64,000 nucleotides of DNA. Source: Mercenaria mercenaria. Taxonomy: Eukaryota > Mollusca > Bivalvia > Venerida > Veneridae. The first letter of the stretch is position 1; the number at the start of each line of letters is the position of its first letter. Below, one piece after another: positions 48,101-57,490 of the stretch. The DNA is taken from positions 45,340,501 to 45,404,500 of the forward strand of contig NC_069362.1 of NCBI RefSeq assembly GCF_021730395.1. Direction: 5' to 3'. The notes under the pieces were generated by a model that was not told where the DNA came from, searched no databases, and worked only from the letters and a program-made list of their open reading frames with translations. Made by a program: the position numbers and the translations under genes.

Positions 48101-50482
48101 ACTGGGTCAAAGGTCAAGGGACCTGAACATTGAAAATAGTTTTCGCTCAATATCTGGACAAGTATTTCACCTAGGACCTTGAAACATCATCGGTATGTTG
48201 GTCTTGATGTGCACATGACTCCTGTTAATTTCGGAGTCACTGGATTGAAGGTCAAGGTCACAGGGACGTGAACATTTAATGAAAATGGTTTCCGCTCAAT
48301 ATCTGGGCAAGTATTTCACCTAGGACCTTGAAACTGCATCGGTATGTTGGACTTGATGTGACATGAACTATATTGATTTCGGGGTCACAGGGATCTAAAC
48401 ATTGAAAAGTGTGTCCGCTCAATATCTGGACAAATATTTCACCTAGGACCTTGAAACTTCATACGTATGTTGGTCTTGATTTGTACATGACCCCTATTGA
48501 TTTTGGGGTCAAAGGTCAAGGTCACAGGAATATAAACTTTGAAAATGGTGTTTTTCTTACTTTGATTTTTTATACCAATTTATTTCTTTAATTTCATTTT
48601 CTACCTGTCCATTTCTTTTTTCCCCTTTTCCTTCAATAGTGCTTATTAATTTGGGGATTATTTATTGTATGCCTTTCTTAGAACTTTAACTCATTATCAC
48701 CTAATTCGGAAAACCTGGCCAAAACGCCGTCAGCCGTTAGCTGCTTGTATATTGGAATTGCAGGTATTTCCAATTATATATTGAAGGACATACTAATTAC
48801 ATCGTTTGATGGAGCTTTATTTATAGAAAAAGCGGTACATATTGAATCATTTTTGAAAATATCTCTGTTTACAATATGAACCGTTGTCAGCATTGATTTT
48901 CTACTTTTGCTTTATTATATTTTAAACATGTCTCTTCTAGGTTTGTAGCGGGATCATATTAATAGGGAATCGGGATCGATCCCTCTATGGTAACATGCGA
49001 TATACCAAATGAGACATATACTATCGAATTAAAAAATATGTACTTCCGGGACTGTGCACAGAGCGTCTGACTTCGAATATTTTGGAAGAATACGCTTTTT
49101 CCTTGTGCCTAATAAGCGTCTACATAACGTATCCGGACCGCAACGTCTGGCACATCAGTACAAATATGGACAGTGCTTTTTATTCCAAAAGGATTCGATC
49201 TTGCGAAGCGACGAAAATCGGGATCGATCCCTCTACGGTAACATGCGATATACAGAATGAGATATTTACTATCGACTTGAAAAATGTGTCCTTCGGTCCG
49301 TGCCGTGATTAGACAGTTCTGATTTTGTGTTTAGTTTAATCAGTTTCATCATATTTCATTGTATGTATATACATATTCTTCACACACACACACATACAAC
49401 AAGCATACATAAATACATCAATGTAAATATACGAAAGGGTTGTGCCAGAAGTTATAAAAACATAATTGGTGGGGGGGGGGGGGGGGGGGGGGGAAGGGAG
49501 TGGGGCTGAAATGTTTTCAAATGTTATGGGATGAGTTGAAGTCGGATCGATTCCCGATTGAGGCAGTGCCTTATTTCATATTACTTTTCAAACGATTTCT
49601 TTTTGTCAACTTTTTCTGTAGACGGTCGCATCCTTATTTTATATATTTTGAATCAGCTGTAACCCATCTTTGGATCATCATGATACTTTCTCTGATTTGC
49701 TAATCGAAATTTCCGGTGGCCTAGACAAGACTTTTCTTTTGCAAACAGATATCTTCTTTACTTCATACCATGTCAGTTTGTAATGTATTTCTTTTAGAGA
49801 GTGCAAATACGTTCACTACATTCTAAACCTGACTAAAGATATCAGAACAAGTCAAGAATACATCGACTACGTTGAAGAGGTGACACAGATCAAAACCATG
49901 TACGAGGGCACTAAACAGTCCATCCAAGATGAAATAAAAACAATGAACAATGTTAAAACTGAAATTATCAATGAAATAAAAGAGTACAGAAGAGAGTTAG
50001 TTTCAAGAATAGAAGAGCTTGAGAGTAAGTCGATTGAAACTGTGAATAAAAGGTATAAGGAAATTACAGAAAGAATGAATGATACTGGAAGCCATGTAGA
50101 TAAATTATTAAACAAGGTAACACAACTTGTACGAGAGATCGATAATACTAGTGAGGCACAGCTGTTTGTCCAAATGAAAAAAATGAGACAAATGAAAAAC
50201 GAAAATGATATGATTGACAAAAAGCTTCAAACGTTTGAAGGACTTAGCTTTACATTAGACGACAGTATTAGAAATGCTCTCGATGGCGTCGACGGACTTG
50301 CTATCGCAAACGTACCTCTCAAAATTCTTTCGAAGAAAGAGTATGATATTATTTTCGATGATGACAAATGCGTCATGCACGGTGTGTGTGATATGTGTAT
50401 ATTGGATGATGACACATTGGTTTTGACATGTCAGAGGTGGAGGACGAATGATGTCAGACACACTGTCTTAAAGGATGTGTAG
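36139..50482 (+). CDS. B-box/coiled-coil protein, copy 4 (two exons, open frame)
   Basis: Exon 1 (36139-36503; AACATGG start context) and exon 2 (49798-50482) join at CAG|GTATTG ... TTTTAG|A in frame, giving 349 residues. Residues 23-63 form a B-box1-type finger (C23, C26, H36, C39, C42, C47, C50, H54, H63). Residues 93-128 form a B-box2 (C93, H96, C105, H108, C113, C116, H121, H128). Residues about 150-260 are a coiled coil (IINEIKEYRRELVSRIEELE). Residues 262-333 are the linker seen in the other copies. There is no RING. The NHL-like propeller of copies 1-3 is missing: the last 16 residues (334-349) come from a SINE piece and a MITE end, which also supply the stop and an AATAAA at 50513. 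Such proteins usually scaffold or sense in innate immunity; here the role is inferred. Expression is unknown, and it could be a dying copy. Confidence 0.7.
37650..39480 (+). repeat. Tandem array of five ~355-bp units with a 713-bp higher-order repeat
   Basis: Units are marked by GGATGA.GGGTATTTAAA and by GGGGTATTTTATGTACCCCA. Units 2-3 and 4-5 are nearly identical pairs, 713 bp apart (anchor AAGTAATTTAATTAAATACT at 38341 and 39054). So a dimer was duplicated recently within the arm. The palindrome-like TGGGGTAC/GTACCCCA phrase could fold locally. Confidence 0.85.
39855..40990 (-). mobile_element. CTAA-ended hairpin repeat (Helentron-like), inverted, in the foldback centre
   Basis: On the minus strand it ends CGTCACAGGTGAGCTAAA. 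Internal units carry AATCAAACTTGC and CCCATAATG(G/T)GTTC.AGA phrases about 160 bp apart. Same family as 52941-54368. A LINE piece is embedded at 40013-40285. Confidence 0.6.
40013..40285 (+). mobile_element. LINE endonuclease-domain fragment
   Basis: Reading from 40013 gives EEIYWPPGTKKINATFKVMH, then WNAEALLNKK. After a frame change it gives ENILFDKDIQVCCIEEIHL, then GYQCFRCDRLG and KGGILTLMRNN. This is the N-terminal apurinic-endonuclease region of a LINE (pattern WNAxG..NKxxEL ... QETHL). It is an internal 5' piece without a LINE 3' end, so it did not come by ordinary target-primed truncation alone. Confidence 0.65.
41645..42732. mobile_element. hAT-type non-autonomous element with exact 8-bp TSD
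   Basis: Ends TAGGGATGGGAACGAATATT and its inverse (42713-42732) are flanked by GTGATTTT on both sides (41637-41644, 42733-42740). Subterminal AATATTCG motifs are dense at both ends (41660-41720, 42658-42720). An internal ~102-bp direct duplication starts TCAAAAGATGTCCA (41832 and 41934). The 125-codon frame at 41864-42241 spans this duplication and is not a transposase. Inserted in the foldback centre. Confidence 0.85.
43311..43558. mobile_element. Hairpin-type MITE, ~248 bp
   Basis: The inverted ends are TGAGCCGCACCATGAGAAAAC and the complement of GGTTTTCTTATGGCGTGGTA. An inner inverted pair, GCATAGTGCATTTGCGACCA and its near-complement at 43510-43535, follows. The centre repeats AGACTG and GGTCTGG. 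A TA dinucleotide at each side may be the target site. No coding capacity. Confidence 0.7.
45717..47068. repeat. Two-unit tandem duplication, 742-bp period
   Basis: CCTTAGGACGGCCAGCACAT starts at 45717 and 46459. The units match through GACGTCACTCGACCTTCAGC, GGTCACGCGCAGGGGTCACC and CATCAGACGCTAATACGTTT. The second unit ends near 47068 (AAGGATATGCAA). Short frames on the minus strand (46034-46222, 46432-46635) carry no domain. Inserted between the foldback element and the old intron. Confidence 0.85.
47315..47352. repeat. GT/G-rich simple repeat
   Basis: GTGTGTGTGTGGGTGTGGG leads into a run of about ten G, then TGAGTGGGG. It is simple-sequence DNA in the copy-4 intron. Confidence 0.85.
47935..48748. 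repeat. AGGTCA-type tandem array inserted in the copy-4 intron
   Basis: Units of ~120-125 bp carry GGGTCAAAGGTCAAGG, CCGCTCAATATCTGG, ATTTCACCTAGGACCTTGAA and TATGTTGG.CTTGATG. The ends join sequence that is continuous in copy 1 (near 13805), so this is an insertion. No coding content; the 96-codon frame at 47892-48182 lies within the repeat. Confidence 0.75.
48968..49315 (+). other. Duplicated exon-like fragment of an unrecognised protein
   Basis: The frame 49082-49315 ends ITYPDRNVWHISTNMDSAFY, then SKRIRSCEATKIGIDPSTV and TCDIQNEIFTIDLKNVSFG, then PCRD and stop. The last part has a second copy upstream (48968-49048: IGIDPSMVTCDIPNETYTI, then ELKNMYF). Two stretches starting AATCGGGATCGATCCCTCTA are about 239 bp apart. 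The cysteines and beta-like pattern suggest a secreted or surface domain. I do not recognise the family. It lies in the copy-4 intron on the same strand, in DNA absent from copy 1. Confidence 0.4.
49471..49493. repeat. Homopolymer G run (23 bases)
   Basis: An uninterrupted G run preceded by TTGGT. It is the longest homopolymer in the window, and its length may be uncertain in any assembly. Confidence 0.9.
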
Positions 50483-51161
50483 TAAATCCGTTCCTATTCG
50501 TTTTGTTACCCTAATAAATTGAATAGTGTCAAATGGATTTTTTGCATGTCTTGCAGTTACTGTAAAACCTGTTTAGTATACAAGAATGTCATCAAATGCA
50601 ATCTGGCCTGTAGACCGTGAGCTAAATTTCACATTAAATTTTAAAAAGTGTTTGGATAATGCCATTTCGGATGAAATCAAGCTGTTAAACATTTTACAGG
50701 CTAGCTTTTCCATTTCGTAACTAATATTGATTTAACGTTTTCATTTTCTGATGAACATACCTATTAGCAACTTAGGCCAGAACCATGAATTTATTTAAGT
50801 GACCAGTACATGTAAACTGTATGATTAAGTGGATGGGGGCAGTAAAAATATTTGTTTTCTCGAAATTGAGTGATATCAATGTATATATGTTTATAGAGCT
50901 GACAAAGAATACAGTTTGTCCGAAAATTATATTTTTATTCAATTTTATAAAATTGATATGCGTTCTTGTTTGAATATTTAAATTACAGCGGCACTTGAAA
51001 ACTCATTTGAAAATGAAGCCTATGGTGAAAATCGGAACAAACTTTTTACACACCCTTTATATCAAATTGTCACGGAGAACATACGCCTCGCCCAGGGCTC
51101 AAACTCACGACCCCGCGATCCGTAAATATGCGCTCTCCCTGCTGAGCTAAGCGGACGGGAT
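50432..51161 (-). mobile_element. tRNA-headed SINE (family S2), split by a MITE
   Basis: The minus-strand head (51161 downward) reads CCGTCCGCTTAGCTCAGCAG (A box) and GGGGTCGTGAGTTTGAGCCC (B box), then GGCGTATGTTCTCCGTGACA. The body resumes at 50470-50432 (TAAGACAGTGTGTCTGACAT, then CATTCGTCCTCCACCTCTG). From memory of bivalve SINEs these two parts are contiguous in intact copies; that memory should be tested. The tail is missing. The SINE piece begins exactly where copy 4 loses similarity to the other B-box copies. Confidence 0.6.
50471..51057. mobile_element. MITE, ~587 bp, nested in SINE S2
   Basis: The left end AAGGATGTGTAGTAAATCCG and the right end read inward, AAGGGTGTGTAAAAAGTTTG, are imperfect inverted repeats (18 of 24 positions agree over the first 24). 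TA lies outside both ends. The copy-4 stop codon (TAG, 50480-50482) and the AATAAA at 50513 are in its left end. No transposase frame. Confidence 0.6.
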
Positions 51162-52940
51162 CTATTGTCAAGTAGGTAATAAAAATATAATGACTTCAAG
51201 TAGTTATATCACTCGCCAAATATGGCATGTTACTATGTGATAGGAAATGGCACAGCCATCAAAGTTCTTAAGTTTAAATTGGTAAATGTCCCATCAAAGT
51301 GGTTGGAGATCATCCAGCATTTCAGGAAGATGTTGCGACGGAATCGACACTACAGTACAGTATTACAAACTAAATAGATAGCAGCATCGATATATTAATA
51401 CTAATACATTTTATATTGATTCAACAGTGTTCAAATCATTTGTATAATATACTGAGATGCTATAAATAAAATCTTTTACAAGATGTTTTTTATTCATTTG
51501 GCCGCCATATTAACCGCCATCTTGTTTTTAGATAAATGCTCAATTTCGGCATCAGACTACCATACCTACATAAGAATGTTGTATTTTACTCCTCAGCATA
51601 CATTCTAGGTCCATATTGTTAGACACAGAATCGAACCATCAAACCATTTTGTCTGCAATGCCAATTAGCTTAGAAATCCAAGAGTTGACAAGTGAGTCTT
51701 GTGTGCGACAATCTGACAAACTGTCAATGACCCCGAAATGGTAAACAACGGCAATTATGTAAATGCCGTTGGATGTAAATTTTTAAAAAAATCTTTAAAT
51801 TACCTAACTGCATTATAAGAGAGGTCCGGAAAGTATGTTATGTGCAAAGATAACATCTGATGTCTAGGAAAGAGTTACATCGTCAGTTCAAGGTGTATTT
51901 TAACATGTCACATCACGATTTTCGAAGTGAAGGTCTGCTATATACATACATATTTAGCAAGTATTCTGTAAGAGCTGCCCTGGAACATTCATCCATCTGA
52001 AGTATTCCTCAGATCAGAACAAATGTTAACTCTTATCAATTCTAAGGGAATACCGTTACAGAACCCATAAGGATTCAAGCGGCATCGGCACGCAAGCCCT
52101 CTAATATTCATCGGCAACAGATTTCGCGTGTCTTTGAAATGAAGATCCAACTTGATGTAGAAGAATTTTTGTTTCATTTTTCCCGCCAACTGTACAATAC
52201 ATTTTCACGTTGAATATCATTCTAGAACAGGCAAGTGTTAAATTGTGATCTTGTAATTTATATAAGATCACACACGACTGCGTTGTGTGTGTTGTCACAG
52301 CATTCAACCAATCCTTGATTGATATTCTAACTTTTGAATGGGTACCAAGAAGATAAAAGAGAAAGAAATGTTTCCCATATTTATATGCACGCACATAAGT
52401 AAACACGCGTTTGATTCAGCGATACGAGATGCATTTCCTATTATGCTTTGCTGTAATTCATAAAGGTTTAATCTATTGAAACAAGTGAATGAAGTATTGC
52501 CATGCAATACAAAGTCCCCTACTGGAAGGCACCTAATTTTCTCTAATGCAGTATAACATAATGAACTGATATCTGTCAATGATGTATAAACAATATTGTA
52601 CTATATATACAATATAATATAACAAAGCACTTGGATTAAAATTTGCATATATAAAAACGTACAGTTGTTTTCATTTGGAATTTTTTAGCCGATCATACAA
52701 ATGTTATCATAAAAGTTATTTATAGTAACAACAAAGTGAAATTAACTCTAAAAAAAAAATTTAAAAAAATCTATAAAATATAAGACTCTTTACCAGGTAG
52801 AGATAGATCAAAATAAAATTTGGATGTGCCGTGCATGTTGTACCACAGAAAAGTGGTCTCAATTTTTCCCTACGGCCCGTAATAAAAAAGTTACAATATA
52901 ATCTATTTAAAGTAACAACAAAGGGACATAATTCTAAACA
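51162..52940. other. No gene recognised
   Basis: AT-rich. Minus frames at 51989-52579 overlap each other, and none shows a domain. The right end (from about 52745) is already repeat-like: GTGGTCTCAATTTTTCCCTA recurs at 53149. Confidence 0.4.
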
Positions 52941-54368
52941 AGAGGGCCATGATGGCCCTATATCGCTCACCTGTTATCATTGCACTTCAGGACAAGAAGG
53001 TCCTCAGAAAAAATATCTTAGTCCAAAAGACAGGAACAACAGAGGAAAGAAATATAACCAATAAGAAAAACAAATTCTTACAAGGTACAGATATGTTAAA
53101 ATACACCTAAAAATTGGAGGTACCATCCATGTTGTATCACAGAAAAGTGGTCTCGGTTTTTCCCTACGGCCAATAATAAAAAAGTTACTAAAAATAAGCT
53201 ATTTATAGTAACGTAAAAGGGAAGTAATTAAAAAAAAATGATTGTAAGTGAACAAAAGAAGGATCTGCCAAATAAATCTGTTGACATAAATGAAATTTCA
53301 CATCAGTATCTTCATTAGTTACGGAGATATACCCATTTTAATTTGAAATAAAGGGAGGTAATTTGACATAAAATCAGTCCACAGTTATCTACCCTGATTG
53401 GCTCAGTCCACCCAATGACAATAATGAAATTTCAAATAAGTCCTATAAGTATATATAACTTACTGATATAAATCCATTTTGATTACAATCAGGGGAGGTA
53501 ATCAGATATAAAATAACTCTGGAACCTACGAATGGATCTGATTTGTCATGGAATCTAAGATTTATTGTTGTTGAAGATATTTTGGAAGTTTGTATCAAAT
53601 AAAATCATAAATGAAGTCTCTATATGGCTGCAAAAGCCAAAATAGCCAATTTCGGACCTTTAAGGGGCCATAACTCTGGAACCCAAGATGGAATCTGGCC
53701 AGTTCCAGAAAGGAATTAAGATCTTGTGGTGATACAAGTTTTGTGCAAGTTTGGTTAAAATCAAATCATAAATGAAGCTGCTATTGTGCAGACAAGGTAA
53801 AAATAGCTAATTTTGGCCCTTTCAGGGGCCATAACTCTGGAATCCATTATGGGATCTGGCCAGTTCAAGAAAGGAACTCAGATCTTATGGTGACACAAGT
53901 TTTGTGCAAGTCTGATAAATTCAAATCATAAATGAAGCTGCTATTGTGCAGACAAGGTCAGAATAGCTAATTCTGGCCCTTTTAGGGGCCATAACTCTGG
54001 AACCCATAAAAGAATCTGACCAGTTCAAGAAAGGAACCAAGATCTTATGGTGATACAAGTTGTGTGCAAGTTTGGTAAAAATCAAATCATAAATAAAGCT
54101 GCTATTGTGCAGACAAGGTCAAAATAGCTAATTTTGGCCCTTTCAGGGGCCATAACTCTGGAACCTATAAAGGGATCTGGCCAGTTCAAGAAAGGAACCG
54201 AGATCTTATGGTGATACAAGTTGTGTGCAAGTTTGGTTAAAATAAAATCATAAATGAAACCACTATCGTGCAGACACGAAATTGTTGACGGACGGACGGA
54301 CGGACTGACGACGGATGAAGGGTGATCAGAAAAGCTCACCTTGTCACTATGTGACAGGTGAGCTAAAA
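52941..54368 (+). mobile_element. Long CTAA-ended hairpin repeat (Helentron-like, non-autonomous)
   Basis: The 5' side has a palindrome, AGGGCCATGATGGCCCT (52943-52959), then TATCGCTCACCTG. The 3' end has the hairpin CTCACCTTGTCACTATGTGA closing with CAGGTGAG, directly followed by CTAA (54363-54366). GCTCACCTG near the start and CAGGTGAGC at the end form a short asymmetric inverted pair. The interior has about four ~157-bp units (53640-54270; GGGGCCATAACTCTGGAA, GATCTGGCCAGTTC, TTGTGCAAGTTTGG). A 3' hairpin followed by CTRR, and internal tandem units, fit Helitron2/Helentron-derived elements. This is an inference, as no Rep/helicase is present. Confidence 0.65.
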
Positions 54369-54770
54369 AAGTGTGCCTCATAGTGGTGAACATTTCTGCC
54401 AAGTTACATCAAAATCCCTCCATGCATGAAGAAGAAATGCTCCGGACAAAGTCATTCTTGAATTTGACCTTTAACCTCTGAGTATGACCTTGACCTTAGA
54501 CCTAGGGACCTGATTCTGGCGCGCAACAATTCGTCTCATAGTGGTGAACATTTGTGCCAAGTTACATTAAAATCCCCTCAATGCATAAAGAAGAAACGCT
54601 CCAGACAAAGTCATTCTTGAATTTGACTTCTAAGTATGACCTTGACCTTAGATCTAGAGCCGGGGCTTTGTGCACAACATGTTGTCTCATCCAGGGAAAT
54701 GTTTGTGCCAACTGATATTTAAATCCTGTAGAGATAGTACCTAAGTTTTTCAAATAATGGGTTTGAAGTT
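54369..54770. repeat. AGGTCA-type array, two to three ~170-bp units
   Basis: GTGCC(T)CATAGTGGTGAACAT, TGTGCCAAGTTACAT, AAAGTCATTCTTGAATTTGA and TATGACCTTGACCTTAGA recur twice, with a third partial unit. The array is of the same type as 55800-57490. Confidence 0.75.
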
Positions 54771-55111
54771 AAAAAGCTTTGAAATGAAGGCAAGTGTCCA
54801 TATATTTCTCAAAAATTGATATATAGACAATATTTTAACCAGAAGCATAGTGTTGTTATGGGCATTTAATAATTTCATGTAAAAGAAAATTTTGTGATCA
54901 AGGAAATGTAACTCTTCTTGAACTTGGACAGCAGAAACATCAAAGGGACATAATATAGTGAATATTTTCTAATTGGGTGCATTTGATCCAACATTCAATT
55001 GTGATCTGGATTGCTAAATAATGATCCATGATACTGTGTGCTAAATATTTAGAACATCTAAAACAGTCTGTAAACAGCAAAAATATGCTGTAGCAGAATG
55101 CAACTATTTAA
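54771..55111. other. No gene recognised
   Basis: A short AT-rich spacer between an array and the tRNA-like sequence. No open frame of note. Confidence 0.4.
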
Positions 55112-55182
55112 GCTCTAACCGGGACTCGAACCCAGGACCTCTCACACCTAAGGCAGACACTCAACCACTTTCCTATAACAGC
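55112..55182 (-). tRNA. tRNA-Pro(AGG)-like sequence, probably a pseudogene or SINE head
   Basis: On the minus strand the 71 nt run GCTGTTATAGG ... GTGGTTGAGTGTC, then CTTAGG in the anticodon loop (AGG, with T33), GAGAGG, and a T arm CTGGGTTCGAGTCCCGG. The acceptor ends GCTGTTA and TTAGAGC pair at five of seven positions. The anticodon arm and T arm resemble eukaryotic tRNA-Pro. The two acceptor mismatches argue against function. No long tail repeat was seen. Confidence 0.45.
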
Positions 55183-55799
55183 AGTAGCTAATAGTTATGC
55201 AGTTTAGGTGCACCTTTACATTACGTGAACTGGAACAATTTTGTGCCAATAACATCATAATCGGTGAACTCCGGATTATCGGCGTATTCGCTTTGTTACC
55301 TAACGGCAATTTTCGTGTAAAGAAAAAATATTATCTAATGCTGCCATCTCTTAAATTCGTCAAAACTGCCCAAATTTCTCTGACGTGTTGTTCAGAGTAT
55401 GAACTTACTAACTGGTAGTACCAGTGAAATATAACTTACACTGAATCTTTTATATCTGCCCTGTTAGCAGCTGGCGAACGGCAAAGACGATGAGCTTTGT
55501 CCAAATATAAGCAATCATTTTACCAGTTTTGAGAGGATTTCAACTGATAGGAAATTACAGTTACAAACTAAATACCTTTTTGCAACACATGGAGTCATAA
55601 GCATTCTATGTCAATCAGTATTATGAATTAGATCGACTGTCATTCATTCATTCCAAAGATTCATTGACAGAGTTCGTTGTTTACATTTTTATCGTAACCG
55701 GTGCACTTGTAAAAACCACTTTATTTTGAAAAATCGAAGTAAGCGAAGAACTATGGTACGGTCTCTAAATCCTGTTTTGCATGACAAAGTTATAGACCA
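55183..55799. other. No gene recognised
   Basis: Spacer with a 73-codon plus frame (55197-55418) that has no domain. No tandem repeat. Confidence 0.4.
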
Positions 55800-57490
55800 G
55801 AGAGGAAAAAAATCCTATTGACCTTTGATCTCAAAGTGTGACCTTGACCTTAAAGCTAGGGTTCTGGGTGTTGCGCATGACACGTCGTCTTATCATGGGG
55901 AACATTTATGCCAAGTAATATTGTAATCCCTTGATGGATGACAAAGTTCTGGACCGGACAGGAAAAAAAACCACTGACCTTTGACCTCCAATTGTGACCT
56001 TGACCTTTGAGCTAGGGGTCCGGGTTTTGCGCATGACATGTTGCCTCATCATGGGGAACATTTGTGCCAGGTAATATCAAAATCCCTTCATGGATGGCAG
56101 AGTTATGGACCAGACAGGAAAAAAGCCCTATTGACATTTGACCCCCAATTGTGACCTTGACCTTTGAGCAAGGGCTCCTGGATTTGTACATGACATGTTG
56201 TCTCATCATGGGGAACACCTGTGCTAAGTAATATTGAAATCCCTTAATGAATGATCGACACAGTTATGGACCAGACAGCAAACAGACCCTGTTCATGACA
56301 TGTTAACATATGACTGTTAAGTATGACCTTGACCTTTGAGCTAGGGGTCTGAAAGTTGTGCACGACACATCGTTTTATTATGAGGTACAATTGTGCCAAT
56401 TGATATTAAAATCCCTTCAAAGATGGGAGAGTTATGGACCAGACAGGAAAAAAGCCCTGTTGACCTTTGACCTCCAATTGTGACCTTGACCTTTGAGCTA
56501 GGGGTCCGGGTTTTGCGCATGACATGTTGCCTCATCATGGGGAACATTTGTGCCAAGTAATATCAAAATCCCTTCATGGATGGCAGAGTTATGGACCAGA
56601 CAGGAAAAAAGCCCTATTGACATTTGACCCCCAATGGTGACCTTGACCTTTGAGCAAGGGCTCCGGATTTTACACATGACATGTTGTCTCATCATGGGGA
56701 ACACCTGTGCTAAGTAATATTGAAATCCCTTAATGAATGACACAGTTATGGACCGGACAGGAAACAGACCCTGTTCATGACATGTTAACATATGACTGCT
56801 AAGTGTGACCTTGACCTTTGAGCTAGGGATCTGAAAGTTGTGCACGACACATCGTTTTATTATGAGGTACAATTGTGCCAATTGATATTAAAATCCCTTC
56901 ATAGATGGGAGAGTTATGGACCGGACAGGTAAAAAACCCTGTTGACCTTTGACCTCAAATTGTGACCTTGACCTTTGAGCTAGGGGTGCGGGTTTTGTGC
57001 ATGACATGTCGTCTTATCATGGGGAACATTTGTGTCAAGTAATATTAAAATCACATCATGGATGAAAGAGTTATGGACCGGACACGAAACAGACCCTGTT
57101 CATGCAATGTTAACATTTGACTGCTATGTGTGACCTTGACCTTTCAGCTAGGGGTCTCAAAGTTGTGCATGACATATCATCTTATTACTAGGTACAATTG
57201 TGCCAAGTGATATTAAAATCCCTTCATGGATGGGAGAGTTATGGACTGGACAGGAAAAAAGCCCTGTTGACCTTTGACCTCCCATTGTGACCTTGACCTT
57301 TAAGCTAGGGGTCCGGGTTTTGCGCATGACACGACGTCTCATCATGGGGAACATTTGTGCCAAGTAATATTAAAATCCCTTCATGGATAAAAGAGTTATG
57401 GACCGGACACGAAATTGCGGACGGACAGAATGACGGAAAAGCGCATTCCTATAGTCCCCGAAACTGGTTTTGAACCAGAAGGGGACTAAT
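55800..57490. repeat. AGGTCA-type tandem array with terminal hairpin (about ten ~160-bp units)
   Basis: Each unit holds TTGACCTTTGACCTCC or a variant, TGTGACCTTGACCTTTGAGC, TAGGGGTC.GGGTTTTGCGCA, TCATCATGGGGAACA, AAATCCCTTCATGGATG and GAGTTATGGACC. Units alternate in subtype, and a longer pattern of about 480-490 bp repeats (56040, 56520). The array ends in a hairpin built from AGTCCCC and GGGGACT with an inner CTGGTT/AACCAG, followed by CTAATAATT. Minus-strand frames of 68-127 codons run through the units and are not genes. Confidence 0.85.

Larger units (their letters stand above)
36504..49797 (+). other. 13.3-kb intron of copy 4, filled by mobile elements
   Basis: The ends match the 1.5-kb intron of copy 1: 36504-37062 with 12740-13393; 47400-47930, 48750-48975 and 49580-49797 with later parts. 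The extra DNA is in four blocks: 37063-47400 (foldback-like element, a tandem duplication and others), a ~150-bp piece at 47460-47610, 47935-48748 (AGGTCA-type repeat), and 48980-49580 (exon-like duplicate plus simple repeats). Copy 1 shows the empty site at each point. Confidence 0.75.

Noticed and set aside
56012-57363. Minus-strand frames of 68-127 codons with repeated MAQMFPMMRQHVM-like words
   Set aside because: They are translations of the tandem DNA unit: they follow its period and break where the units change.
55800-57490. Regular ~160-bp repeats considered as a CRISPR-like array
   Set aside because: The genome is animal, units are long and tandem without unique spacers, and they fit mollusc minisatellite-type arrays.
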